Origin: JANLUX01 sp031366005
Lineage (GTDB): Bacteria > Bacteroidota > Bacteroidia > AKYH767-A > OLB10
Reading direction: 5' to 3'
Assembly: GCA_031366005.1 (NCBI GenBank)
Contig: JANLZB010000078.1
Location: 1 to 14,371, forward strand
DNA: 14,371 nucleotides
In this document: in pieces, positions 6,208 through 14,371 of the stretch
Numbering within the stretch: position 1 is the first letter of the stretch
Layout of the letters: every line of letters begins with the position of its first letter
Notes under the pieces: model-generated
What the model saw: only the letters and a program-made list of their open reading frames with translations
What the model was told of the DNA's origin: nothing
Databases searched by the model: none
Made by a program: the position numbers and the translations under genes

Positions 6208-8241
6208 TTAAATTCTTTCCTTCCTCGTTGCAATTCTATACAGCGTTAATCCCATCACAGTAAAAAATGCAACACCTAATAATTCATAACCGTTTTGTCC
6301 TAATGCATTGATAAGAGTGGGACCCATGCTGATGCTTTCCAGTTTTGCAAATACATTTTCATTCACGCTAAGTAAAGCCACTATAACACCTGCCAGTGCA
6401 CCACCAGCCACCAGACCTGTTGCAAACAAGCTTCCTTTACCCAACTCTGCATCTTCCACGCCTTCATGCTTGCGTGATGCCCTCCAGTCCACAATACCTT
6501 TAATTGCACCTCCCGCAAAAATGGGCAGGGTAGTGGAGAGTGGCAAGTAAGCACCCACAGCAAATGATAATGATTTAACCCCGCACAGTTCCATGGTGAT
6601 GGCAATAAATACTCCCACCAGCACAAATACCCAGTCAAGGTTAAAGGAAAGCAATCCTTTAATCAAAGTAGCCATTAACGTGGCTTGGGGTGCCGCATAT
6701 TTTTCACCAATAGCATGTTTAATGCCGCGTGCTGCCAGGTCAGCAGTAGGTGTATCCAGGTACTTTACAGTAAATCCTATCACCACGGATGATACTATGG
6801 CACCAATAAACAAAGCAAGCTGTTGATATTTGGGAGTGGCGCCCACAATGTATCCTGTTTTTAAATCCTGTGAAGTAGCACCAGCATTAGCAGCCGCAAT
6901 ACACACAATGCCACCAACAACTAATGCCATTGGTTCATATACTTTACCTGTCCATCCGATGGCGATAAACACCAGCGCAGTCCCCATGATGGTAGCTATC
7001 GTCATACCGCTGATGGGGTTATTGCTCGAGCCGATTAAACCCACAATGCGGCTGGATACCGTAACAAAGAAAAACCCAAACACCACAATCAATACTCCTA
7101 TCAATAGCTTGCTGATAATGGAATCACCAGGCAACATCGGCATCAAAGCCATGATAACAATCAAGGCAATGCTACCTATGATTACAGTCTTAAATGAGAG
7201 ATCGTTTTCAGTGCGTATTACTGCGGCATCACCTTTCTCCTTCATGCTGCCCATGCTTTCTTTAAAAGAAGAAATGATGGTTGGGATGGTTTTAATTAAA
7301 GTGATAAATCCTCCTGCTGCCACTGCACCTGCACCAATCTGTCGCACATAAGCACGATAAACCGCTTCAGGCATATTACTGATGGTGTGCGCCACAGGAT
7401 CCCACCCGAACCGTGCGCTGGCTTGTGTAATATCCAGCAATCCTAATTTCTGCAATTGCAATGCAATTGTATTCGGTGGTACAAGGCTTGCCAGTAATGG
7501 TATTAAACCCAGCCATGCAAGCACACCACCCGCCACCAGCACTCCTGCAATGCGCGGACCTATTATATAACCCACACCCATGTACTCAGGTGTTATCTCT
7601 GCATTAATGGTGGCTGAGGGAAAATATTTATTCGCCTGCCTTGTTACAAAAGCAGGTACATCATGTATGATATGAAACACCCTTTGAAACAATGCATACA
7701 ACATGCTAAATCCAAGACCCATATAAGCGGTTTTGGCAAAGTCACCGCCTTTCTCACCGGCAATCAGCACATGCGCACAGGCAGTTCCTTCAGGGTAGGG
7801 GAGAGCGCCATGCTCTTTCACAATTAACGATCTCCGCAGCGGTATCATCATCATGGTGCCCAGCATTCCGCCTAATACGGCAAGGGTAAATATGGTCCAG
7901 TATTCAAAATACTGCATGCCATTGCTGATGCCATCTTCATTAACGGAGAGAAATAAAAACGCAGGCAGGGTAAACACCACCCCCGATGCAATACTCTCAC
8001 CGGCTGATCCCGTAGTTTGAATGATGTTATTTTCAAGAATGGTGGTTTTAAAAAATTTTCTTCCAAGCGATATGGCAAGCACTGCAATGGGAATGGATGC
8101 AGATACGGTTAATCCTGCCTTGAGTGCTAAATATACGGTACTTGCACCAAAGATGACACCAAACACTGAACCCAACAGGATGGCTTTCAGCGTAAATTCT
8201 TTTACATTGTCAGTGGCTGAGATATAGGGTTTAAATTCCAT
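6208..8241 (-). CDS. OPT family oligopeptide transporter
   Basis: This 677-residue integral inner-membrane protein of the OPT superfamily (PF03169) is expected to import oligopeptides or related metal-chelate substrates with cations. The N-terminal region has FTLKAILLGSVFGVIFGAS and LKAGLTVSASIPIAVLAISL, the usual start of bacterial OPT proteins. Many hydrophobic segments follow, and the family motif AGATSQDLKTGYIVGATP lies near residues 450-470. Length is normal and no break is seen, so it appears intact. The substrate cannot be told from the sequence. The ATG at 8241 is directly followed by the conserved start (MEFKPYISATDNVKEFTLKA). It is preceded by an AT-rich TTTACAG array rather than a Shine-Dalgarno site. 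The gene stands alone: upstream is a divergent gene, and downstream is 593 bases of repeats before the next minus-strand gene. Confidence 0.93.
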   Translation of the reverse strand: MEFKPYISATDNVKEFTLKAILLGSVFGVIFGASTVYLALKAGLTVSASIPIAVLAISLGRKFFKTTILENNIIQTTGSAGESIASGVVFTLPAFLFLSVNEDGISNGMQYFEYWTIFTLAVLGGMLGTMMMIPLRRSLIVKEHGALPYPEGTACAHVLIAGEKGGDFAKTAYMGLGFSMLYALFQRVFHIIHDVPAFVTRQANKYFPSATINAEITPEYMGVGYIIGPRIAGVLVAGGVLAWLGLIPLLASLVPPNTIALQLQKLGLLDITQASARFGWDPVAHTISNMPEAVYRAYVRQIGAGAVAAGGFITLIKTIPTIISSFKESMGSMKEKGDAAVIRTENDLSFKTVIIGSIALIVIMALMPMLPGDSIISKLLIGVLIVVFGFFFVTVSSRIVGLIGSSNNPISGMTIATIMGTALVFIAIGWTGKVYEPMALVVGGIVCIAAANAGATSQDLKTGYIVGATPKYQQLALFIGAIVSSVVIGFTVKYLDTPTADLAARGIKHAIGEKYAAPQATLMATLIKGLLSFNLDWVFVLVGVFIAITMELCGVKSLSFAVGAYLPLSTTLPIFAGGAIKGIVDWRASRKHEGVEDAELGKGSLFATGLVAGGALAGVIVALLSVNENVFAKLESISMGPTLINALGQNGYELLGVAFFTVMGLTLYRIATRKERI

Positions 8242-8248
8242 GCTTTTT

Positions 8249-8370
8249 AGTTTACAGTTTTTTAGTTTACCGTTTTCATTTATCAGTTTACAGTTTACAG
8301 TTTTGAGTTTACAGTTTACTGTTTAGGGTTTTACAATTTCTTTCACATGTAAACTGTAAACTGTAAACTC
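8249..8370. repeat. TTTACAG heptamer array with a long inverted repeat
   Basis: Copies of AGTTTACAG or close variants occur on the plus strand at 8249, 8264, 8285-8300 (two in tandem at 7-base spacing) and 8305-8321. The opposite orientation, GTAAACTGTAAACT, occupies 8349-8370. Arms 8305-8319 and 8356-8370 are perfectly complementary over 15 bp, and about 21 bp with one mismatch if extended to 8325/8350. The array ends only 7 bases before the OPT start codon, so it would lie in the OPT leader RNA. The rest of this intergenic region (8371-8630) is AT-rich, with no convincing promoter or gene. Confidence 0.85.
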
Positions 8371-8630
8371 TTTTCCGGTTGGAAGATAGAAAAGATTCAA
8401 TAACAGGTTTAATTTATTCTACCAACGTACTAATAATAAGGTATTAAGTGGGGATAATTAACTACAAAACTTAAGTCAATAAAACAGTAGGACAAAACAA
8501 TTTGTTAATCTATAATAAATACTATTTTATACTCTCAAAACATAATTTATTCATCTTCTCCCATATTCTTTATTATTAATATTGCACGGTTTTTGAAAAA
8601 CAGAGTTTCAAACTTAAAACGTATTATTAA

Positions 8631-10244
8631 ATGACCGGAAAAATTTTACGCACTGCAATATTTTTATGCATTTCAGCCACAATAGCCAATGCACAATTAA
8701 GGTTTCAAAAAACCATTGGAGGTATGGTGCTTGACTGGGCTAACTCTATTCAGCAAACTCCAGCTGACAGCGGCTATATAATTTTAGGAAGCACTAAGAA
8801 TTTTGGTGCCGGAGCACAGGATATCTATTTAATTAAAACCAATGTTTTTGGTGATACCCTTTGGACACGCACCTTTGGTGGTTTGTCTGGCGATGAAGAA
8901 GGAACAACTGTTCAGCTAACAAGTGATGGAGGATACATAATCTCCGGTACAACTGAAACCTTTGGCGCAGGATCAGGTGATATTTATCTTGTCAAAACCA
9001 ATTCAACAGGCGATCTGGTGTGGTCTAAAACTTATGGTGGTACTAATATCGAGTATTGCACCGGCATGCAGCAATGCACAGATGGGGGATATATCCTGAG
9101 TGGTTACACCTCAAGCTTCGGGGCAGGGGGTAGCGATGCTTATATCATCAGAACCAATTCCGTTGGAGATACTTTGTGGACTAAAACCATTGGTACTCCC
9201 GGTCAGGATAAAGCTTTCGCTGTGCGTCAAACAAGTGATAGCGGTTTTGTGGTGGCTGGTAGTGCTACTGTTAACGGATCAATAGATGCGTTCCTGTTAA
9301 AGACAGATGCTTCGGGTGCGCAGTCATGGTTAAAAACTTATGGCTCTGACAGTACTGAAATTGCTTATTCTGTTATACAAACCACTGATGGCGGATATTG
9401 TTTTGCAGGTAGCACCTCTGGCTCAGGTGCGGGGCAGCTGGATATCTATTTAATTAAAACAGATGCTGCCGGTGACACCACATGGACTAAAACAATTGGT
9501 GATGCTAATAACGAAGTTTGTTTTTCACTTCACCAAAATACTGATGGAGGTTATATACTTACCGGTTATAGTAACAGTTTTGGAGTAGGAGGTGGTGATG
9601 ATCTGCTCGCTATAAGAACAGATGTAAACGGACAAGCCCTCTGGACCCGCACTGTAGGTGGTATCAGCAATGCAAGAGAGGAAGGTCGTTCTGTTATCCA
9701 AACTATTGATGGAGGTTTTATGATATCGGGTTTTACGCAGAGTTTTGGTTTGGGAGGTACTGATATTTTTCTTGTAAAGGCAGACTCTACCGGCCTTTCA
9801 GGATGTAACCACATCAATTTACCTGTTATAACAGGTATAACTGCAAGCACTATTGGTAATGGCACATCTATAATAACAATGCATGCAGGCATAGTTGGCA
9901 ACCCATTTACACTTCAAGGTTTTGGTGCAGGTGATGTTCATGTGGCATGCACGTCAGCCGGTATTGATGAAGTACAGCATAACTTAAATGTACAGGTTTA
10001 TCCTAATCCAATGAATACATCAGCATTGGTAGTAATTAATGGTAATACCCTTGGCGGGGATATTTCTTTTATATTATCAGATATGCAAGGTCGCATAGTG
10101 ATGAAACAAATACAACGTCCGTTATATTCAGATGGCGAAACAGTTATTCCTGTTAACAGGGAAACGCTTTCACCCGGTATGTATTTTTATTCTGTTACTG
10201 CTTCTTATTCTTTTACCGTTAGCGGAAAGCTTGTAGTAGAATAA
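8631..10244 (+). CDS. T9SS-secreted seven-repeat beta-propeller protein
   Basis: This 537-residue secreted protein begins with a Sec signal peptide (MTGKILRTAIFLCISATIANA, then QLRF). Seven repeats of about 50 residues follow to near residue 395, each with a DGGYILSG-type strand, SFGAGGxDIYLIKTN and GDTLWTKTIGG. The short FQKTIGG before the first repeat looks like the strand that closes a circular seven-bladed propeller. A linker with SGCNH follows, then a T9SS type A sorting domain over about the last 80 residues, with VYPNPMNTSA, LSPGMYFYSV and SGKLVVE. Similar proteins are widespread in Bacteroidota and mostly uncharacterised; binding partner and role are unknown. The ATG start is supported by the signal peptide; a small inverted repeat TTTGAAA/TTTCAAA lies about 20-40 bases upstream. 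It converges with the gene at 10364-12073, with a hairpin terminator between them. Confidence 0.9.
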   Translation: MTGKILRTAIFLCISATIANAQLRFQKTIGGMVLDWANSIQQTPADSGYIILGSTKNFGAGAQDIYLIKTNVFGDTLWTRTFGGLSGDEEGTTVQLTSDGGYIISGTTETFGAGSGDIYLVKTNSTGDLVWSKTYGGTNIEYCTGMQQCTDGGYILSGYTSSFGAGGSDAYIIRTNSVGDTLWTKTIGTPGQDKAFAVRQTSDSGFVVAGSATVNGSIDAFLLKTDASGAQSWLKTYGSDSTEIAYSVIQTTDGGYCFAGSTSGSGAGQLDIYLIKTDAAGDTTWTKTIGDANNEVCFSLHQNTDGGYILTGYSNSFGVGGGDDLLAIRTDVNGQALWTRTVGGISNAREEGRSVIQTIDGGFMISGFTQSFGLGGTDIFLVKADSTGLSGCNHINLPVITGITASTIGNGTSIITMHAGIVGNPFTLQGFGAGDVHVACTSAGIDEVQHNLNVQVYPNPMNTSALVVINGNTLGGDISFILSDMQGRIVMKQIQRPLYSDGETVIPVNRETLSPGMYFYSVTASYSFTVSGKLVVE

Positions 10245-10273
10245 TTCTTTAATCAATTATAAATAAATATAGT

Positions 10274-10305
10274 GTGAACCCTGCTTTCTACAAAGCGGGG
10301 TTCAT
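10274..10305 (+). terminator. Hairpin terminator between convergent propeller genes
   Basis: GAACCCTGCTTT (10276-10287) pairs with AAAGCGGGGTTC (10292-10303) over 12 bp with one wobble, around a 4-base CTAC loop, and the pairing can extend by two more pairs. It lies about 30 bases after the stop of the upstream plus-strand gene. The T tract is poor on both strands (ATTTATATT on the plus strand). It probably serves both convergent genes. Confidence 0.75.
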
Positions 10306-10363
10306 TTATATTAATCTGTTTCCGAAAATAAGATTCAAAGAAAGCTAATGTTGATAAACAACT

Positions 10364-12073
10364 TTACTGCTTCACTATTTTTCCTTTTGCAGTAAAACCT
10401 TGTAGGTCTTTAACCTCAGCAACATAAACCCCGTTTGCAAGTTTGCTAAAATCGAGTTGTGCATTGCCATTAAAATATTGTTGCAGTAATATGCGTCCGG
10501 TCAAATCGGTTATTGTTAAAATACTATTGTTCTGATTTTTATCACTACGAATAGAAGTGAAATTACAAAAAGTGAATGCAGGATTTGGATAAATAGAAAT
10601 TTCATTATTCTCATTTATACTATTAGTTCCGGTAATAATATTGTTATCCAGTTTGGCAATAAATAAATCAGGCGTATCACCTAAGATATCTGCATTAATT
10701 AATGTAACTGTACCTGCATAAAAAGAAGTACTATAATAATGTCCGGTCACATATATATCAGTAGGAACATTAAATGCTATTGAGCTCGACCAATCATCAC
10801 CTGCACCTCCCATTGATTTAGCCCACTTAATATTTCCCATGCTATCTAACTTGGAAATAAATACATCATGCTCTCCGTTTGAAACAAGATTATACACTCC
10901 AGTATCAGGGTCAAAGTCGGCTGTCTGCCAAAACCACCCTGTGTAATAAACATTATTGGAATCATCTATTGCTATTGAAGTGCCTGACGCATCACTTCCA
11001 TTACCAATTGCTTTGGCCCACACGAAATTGCCTGCACTATCTAACTTTGAAATAAAGATGCTTCCATATCCTGCCGTATCAGCAGTTAGATAATATGTTC
11101 CTGCACCGGGATCAAAGTCAGCGGTACCCAAAAAATAACCTGTAGTATAAACATTTGCTGAATGATCAATCGTTATACAAAATCCTTCTCCTCCCGCTGA
11201 ATCTTCGAATGATTTCGCCCACACAAAATTTCCGGCACTATCTAATTTGGAAATAAAAATATTTTTCACTCCGGGAGAATACAAATAAAATATTCCTGCA
11301 CCAGGATCAAAGTCAACTGTATCCTGAAACCATCCTGTGGTGTAAACATTTTCTGCCGCATCCACAGAGGTACTATAACTGCCTTTATAAGTTGCTCCTC
11401 CCATTCCTTTTGCCCAAATAATATTGCCTGCATTATCATATTTAGCAACAAAAATGTCAAAGAACAAATTCACGGATGTCAGATCATAAATTCCGTTACC
11501 GGGATCAAAATCACAGGTTCCTGCAAATTCTCCAGAGATATAAATATTACCTGTAGTATCAAGCACAAGAGAAGTAGTGTAAACTTCTGGTTCCTCAATT
11601 GCTTTTGCCCAGATAAAATTACCGGCACTATCCAGCTTATAAAAAAAACTATTTACTCCACCTGATGAAATTAAATTATTAGTGTCAGCACCTGGATTAA
11701 AATCTACAGTTCCCGAAAAGGAACCCAATGTGTAAACATTATTTGAATCATCCACAGCTATTGACCATCCAAAATCCTGGTCAGCGCCTCCAATACTGAT
11801 TGCCCATAAAAAAGTGCCTGATGCATTTGCTTTTGCAATAAAAATATCAACATCACCGGCAGCCACTAATTGATAGCTTCCAAACTGAACTGTTCCCTGA
11901 AAATAACCGGTGGTGTAAACATTGCCTGAACCATCCACCGCTACTGATACTCCACGATCAATGTCCAGGTCGCCAATTCCCTTTGCCCACGCCCAATTGG
12001 GTGATTGTGCAAGTCCATTATCAGCTAACACTACACAAATTAAAACTAAAAGTGTTTTTAAAAATGTTTTCAA
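10364..12073 (-). CDS. T9SS-secreted SBBP-repeat beta-propeller protein (TTG start)
   Basis: This 569-residue secreted protein has the signal peptide MKTFLKTLLVLICVVLADNG-LAQ, with mature start near SPNWAWAKG. Seven SBBP-type repeats of about 60-65 residues follow, each with a DDSNNVYxTGxF strand, a TxDFDPGAGxYxL loop, DIFIxKLDSAGNFxWAKxxGG, and polar D/N-rich turns. A T9SS type A sorting domain with ISIYPNPAF, LANGVYVAEVKD and KGKIVKQ ends the protein. The family is common in Bacteroidota; its function is not established. The start must be the TTG at 12073, because an in-frame TAA lies immediately before it and no ATG occurs early downstream; the resulting signal peptide is convincing. TTG starts are uncommon, so the codon may be a mutated ATG or may limit translation. 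The 249 bases upstream contain no other gene. Confidence 0.9.
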   Translation of the reverse strand: MKTFLKTLLVLICVVLADNGLAQSPNWAWAKGIGDLDIDRGVSVAVDGSGNVYTTGYFQGTVQFGSYQLVAAGDVDIFIAKANASGTFLWAISIGGADQDFGWSIAVDDSNNVYTLGSFSGTVDFNPGADTNNLISSGGVNSFFYKLDSAGNFIWAKAIEEPEVYTTSLVLDTTGNIYISGEFAGTCDFDPGNGIYDLTSVNLFFDIFVAKYDNAGNIIWAKGMGGATYKGSYSTSVDAAENVYTTGWFQDTVDFDPGAGIFYLYSPGVKNIFISKLDSAGNFVWAKSFEDSAGGEGFCITIDHSANVYTTGYFLGTADFDPGAGTYYLTADTAGYGSIFISKLDSAGNFVWAKAIGNGSDASGTSIAIDDSNNVYYTGWFWQTADFDPDTGVYNLVSNGEHDVFISKLDSMGNIKWAKSMGGAGDDWSSSIAFNVPTDIYVTGHYYSTSFYAGTVTLINADILGDTPDLFIAKLDNNIITGTNSINENNEISIYPNPAFTFCNFTSIRSDKNQNNSILTITDLTGRILLQQYFNGNAQLDFSKLANGVYVAEVKDLQGFTAKGKIVKQ

Positions 12074-12322
12074 TTAATGATGGCGGTTTCTATAAATAGA
12101 TTGTACGAATGTACGGTTTATTATCAGTTATAAGACAGAAGGTTTGATGGTAAATCGTTCATCACTTTTGTTTATAAGAAACATATTTTTAAAACGCTAT
12201 AAGGAATGTGGATGTAAATTTTCCTGTATGACTGGTATAACTTAATTTCAGCCCATTAATAAAAAAATAATTCTCACCTAAAAAAACAATCACGTTATTT
12301 GAAATTAAAAATTAAATAAACA

Positions 12323-12895
12323 ATGAGCAAAATCACAAATAAAAAAGAGTTATCAAAATCACAACAAGTAGAGCTGATCCGGATTTTAAAAACACGTTTT
12401 GAAAAAAACATAAGTTATCATAAAAGTATTGAATGGACTAAAGTGGAGGCAAAGCTGCAAGTTGACAGTAATAAACTCTGGACACTTAATGAAATGGAAA
12501 TAACAGGCGGTGAACCGGATGTGGTTGGTTATGATAAAAAAACTGATGAATATATTTTTTATGATTGCTCTGCGGAAAGCCCTGGTGGGCGCAGAAGTCT
12601 TTGTTACGATCGCGAAGCATTAACATCACGCAAGGAAAACAAACCAAAAAACAGCGCTATGGATTTGGCAGCACACATTGGTGTTGAAATCTTATCGGAA
12701 GAAGAATATCGTGCTTTGCAAAAACTGGGGAAGTTTGATACCAAAACATCAAGCTGGGTGAAGACACCTGCAGAAATCAGAAAACTTGGTGGTGCATTTT
12801 TTTGCGATTGCCGCTACAATCATGTTTTCCTTTATCACAATGGTGCAGAATCTTATTATGCTGCAAGAGGATTTCGTGGTTCATTAAGAGTTTAA
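12323..12895 (+). CDS. DUF4256 family protein
   Basis: This 190-residue soluble protein matches what I know of the DUF4256 family (PF14066) over its whole length. It has GEPDVVGY (residues 63-70), DCSAESPGGRRSLCYDRE (81-98), KFDTKTSSWVKTP, KLGGAFFCDCRYNHVFLYHNG and the C-terminal YYAARGFRGSLRV. It has no signal peptide or membrane segment, so it is likely cytoplasmic. The several conserved D, E, R and C residues suggest a catalytic or ligand site, but no biochemical role is known to me. It is the first of three small plus-strand genes; the next starts 45 bases after its stop, close enough for co-transcription. The ATG start is supported by the family N-terminus and by an upstream region that is almost pure A/T. 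Confidence 0.9.
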   Translation: MSKITNKKELSKSQQVELIRILKTRFEKNISYHKSIEWTKVEAKLQVDSNKLWTLNEMEITGGEPDVVGYDKKTDEYIFYDCSAESPGGRRSLCYDREALTSRKENKPKNSAMDLAAHIGVEILSEEEYRALQKLGKFDTKTSSWVKTPAEIRKLGGAFFCDCRYNHVFLYHNGAESYYAARGFRGSLRV

Positions 12896-12940
12896 TTTTT
12901 ACTAAGATTTAATAACAGAATTAATAACACATTTCAAATT

Positions 12941-13588
12941 ATGTACGATCTCCCTTATCACAAAGAGCTGAATGAGCAGGTAATTAAACAATTTATTGAT
13001 CAGTATCCATTTGCTTTTTTAGCCGGGAGTGATGCAGATCATAAACCTGTAGCTACTCAGGTTCCTGTTTTTAGTGAAGAGAAGAATGGAAAAAAAATAT
13101 TAAGAGGTCACATCATGAAGAACAATGATCATCATAAAGCATTTTTGCATAATGAAAATGTGCTTGTGCTTTTCACTGGTCGTCACACTTATGTAAGCGG
13201 TACATGGTATAGCAATCCTCACACCCCTTCCACATGGAATTATATGAGTGTACATGCTAAAGGTGTTATTCGTTTCCTGGATGATTATGCATTAATTGAT
13301 GTGCTCCGGATGACAACCTTACATTTTGAAAATCAGAATAAACAATCAGCCACCATATATGATAATCTTCCTTTAGATTATACACAGAGATTAATGAAAG
13401 CAATAGTTGCTTTTGAAATTGAAGTGAAAGAGATGGATACTGTTTTCAAATTAAGCCAGGACAGGGATGAACAAAGTTATCATAACATAATTGGGAAACT
13501 CAAAGAACAAGGCGAGGATGGAAAAGTCATTGCTGCTGAAATGGAAAAAAGAACCAAAGAATTATTTCCTGGCATTAATGAAGGATAA
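12941..13588 (+). CDS. PaiB-like FMN-binding split-barrel protein
   Basis: This 215-residue cytoplasmic protein belongs to the PaiB / FMN-binding negative transcriptional regulator family (PF04299), related in fold to pyridoxamine 5'-phosphate oxidase. Family marks are MYDLPYHK at the start, FAFLAGSDADHKPVATQVPVF (residues 24-44, broken at the SDAD turn), GHIMKNNDH (56-64), and the strong block YVSGTWYSNPHTPSTWNY followed by VHAKG (84-108). Length is close to the usual 200-215. The family likely binds a flavin as a dimer. In Bacillus PaiB is linked to negative regulation of sporulation and protease genes, but transfer of that role to this organism is not supported. It has no helix-turn-helix, so an enzymatic or flavin-sensing role is as likely. 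It lies 45 bases after the DUF4256 gene. Confidence 0.9.
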   Translation: MYDLPYHKELNEQVIKQFIDQYPFAFLAGSDADHKPVATQVPVFSEEKNGKKILRGHIMKNNDHHKAFLHNENVLVLFTGRHTYVSGTWYSNPHTPSTWNYMSVHAKGVIRFLDDYALIDVLRMTTLHFENQNKQSATIYDNLPLDYTQRLMKAIVAFEIEVKEMDTVFKLSQDRDEQSYHNIIGKLKEQGEDGKVIAAEMEKRTKELFPGINEG

Positions 13589-13767
13589 TTATACGTTCCG
13601 GATATGAAGATTGTTTAAATAACATTGGTAAAAAAAAATAATGAACAAAGAATTTGCACCATACAATGATTGCCAAACATGAGACTTTGTAATTTGTTTT
13701 TAGCTTTCGCTGGAAATAAAAACGTATGGCATTAAACTTTTATTCCATTATAAAAACTTTATAAAAA

Positions 13768-14214
13768 ATGAAAAGCGATATTACAGGCAAAGCAAAAATC
13801 ACTATTAATACATCTGCTGACAAAGTATGGGCAGCATTAACCCAACCTGAGATAATTAAAAAATATTTCTTCGGAACCGATGTGGTTAGTGACTGGAAAC
13901 CGGGAAGCCACATCTATTTCAGGGGTGAATGGAAAGGAAAAAAGTATGAGGATAAGGGTGTCATATTAGATGTGGAACCGAATAAATTATTCAGGTATAA
14001 GTACTGGAGTTCTATGTCAGGCATCGAAGATAAGCCGGAGAATTATGTGAATATAACTTATGAATTGAAAGAGGAAAATAATGGTACTACTCTTTTCATA
14101 ACGCAGGAGAATATCCCTACCCCTGAAATGAGAGAACATTCGGAGCAGAACTGGAATAAAGTGTTGCAAGATTTAAAAAAGCTGTTAGAAAAGGGACAGG
14201 CAACTTATACCTGA
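13768..14214 (+). CDS. SRPBCC / AHSA1 domain protein
   Basis: This 148-residue protein of the START-like SRPBCC superfamily, AHSA1 (activator of Hsp90 ATPase 1 homolog) type, is about full family length. Marks are the opening strand ITGKAKITINTSADKVWAALTQPE, the YFFGTDVVSDWKPGSHIYFRGEW segment after the first helices, EPNKLFRYKYWS, and the C-terminal helix with NWNKVLQDLKKLLEK; long segments are shown here with positions 5-28 and 33-55 as guides. The fold makes a hydrophobic pocket for a small ligand; ligand and role are unknown, and a true Hsp90 link is not shown for bacterial members. It is cytoplasmic. It starts 179 bases after the PaiB-like gene, too far to assume one transcript. The intergenic stretch is AT-rich with no clear promoter. 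Confidence 0.88.
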   Translation: MKSDITGKAKITINTSADKVWAALTQPEIIKKYFFGTDVVSDWKPGSHIYFRGEWKGKKYEDKGVILDVEPNKLFRYKYWSSMSGIEDKPENYVNITYELKEENNGTTLFITQENIPTPEMREHSEQNWNKVLQDLKKLLEKGQATYT

Positions 14215-14371
14215 GTTTTTAGGTACCCAAAAAAAAGAATTTATTGTGGAGTCGCTTGCAAATTTTGTGGTTAAAAAATAACCAAATAAAATTTTTATGA
14301 AAGGCATATTTTTTTATGTTTATCATACAAAAAAACAATTAACCAAGATACAGGATTAAATAAAACAGGGA

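Noticed and set aside
5855..6249. Short open frames of 60-90 codons on both strands across the repeat region
   Set aside because: They exist because the 42-bp unit keeps the frame open. Their products are repeats such as LLGARKE with no family resemblance or signal.
6830..7351. 173-codon plus-strand open frame antisense to the OPT gene
   Set aside because: It lies wholly inside the OPT coding region and its hydrophobic, methionine-rich product is the mirror of the membrane segments.
8501..8530. Possible promoter TTTG ... TATTTTAT upstream of the 537-residue propeller gene
   Set aside because: Only a partial match to the TAnnTTTG consensus in very AT-rich DNA, too weak to call.
8609..8616. 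TAAGTTTG on the minus strand as a -7 element for the OPT gene
   Set aside because: No TTG lies at the needed distance upstream, and it is nearly 370 bases from the OPT start.
14262..14296. Weak hairpin GGTTA/TAACC with nearby TTTTT after the AHSA1 gene
   Set aside because: A 5-bp A/T-rich stem with a 5-base loop and an 8-base gap before the T run; this could arise by chance in such AT-rich sequence.
14297..14359. 20-codon open frame MKGIFFYVYHTKK near the window end
   Set aside because: Too short, AT-rich, with no family match or start signal.

Overview
The window looks like a chromosomal stretch of a Bacteroidota bacterium, probably of the Chitinophagales/Sphingobacteriales kind; no species can be named from the sequence. 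Three long secreted proteins carry C-terminal type IX secretion (T9SS type A) sorting domains with the YPNP signature. SprB-type and Ig-like repeats with FCxG and GGC cysteines are present, Shine-Dalgarno sequences are absent in front of starts, base composition is AT-rich, and one upstream region holds a good Bacteroidetes promoter (TTG, 20 bases, TATATTTG).

Layout. Positions 1-182 hold two degenerate copies, in opposite orientations, of a palindromic repeat. A strong terminator (183-213) ends the minus-strand gene that follows. Positions 243-5614 (minus) encode one giant beta-propeller protein of about 1790 residues, split in this sequence by a -1 frame change at 3476-3482 into a 733-codon 5' part with the signal peptide and a 3' part with the SprB repeat, three Ig-like modules and the T9SS tail. 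Positions 5615-6207 hold its promoter, two further copies of the palindromic repeat, a 42-bp tandem repeat and a large imperfect inverted repeat. Positions 6208-8241 (minus) encode an OPT-family membrane transporter, and its start codon is abutted by an array of TTTACAG-type heptamers. Positions 8631-10244 (plus) and 10364-12073 (minus) are two convergent genes for smaller secreted propeller proteins, each with seven repeats and a T9SS tail, with a hairpin terminator between them. Positions 12323-14214 (plus) carry three small cytoplasmic-type genes: DUF4256, a PaiB-like FMN-binding split-barrel protein and an AHSA1/SRPBCC protein. No gene is seen after 14214.

The three T9SS cargo proteins have different repeat families but a similar design: signal peptide, propeller repeats in multiples of seven by eye (28, 7, 7), and a C-terminal sorting domain. 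They should be exported across the inner membrane by Sec and then secreted or surface-anchored by T9SS. No T9SS machinery gene lies in the window. The most notable items are the frame break at a canonical slippery heptamer inside the giant gene and the palindromic repeat family on both sides of that gene. No clearly new multi-gene system was recognised.
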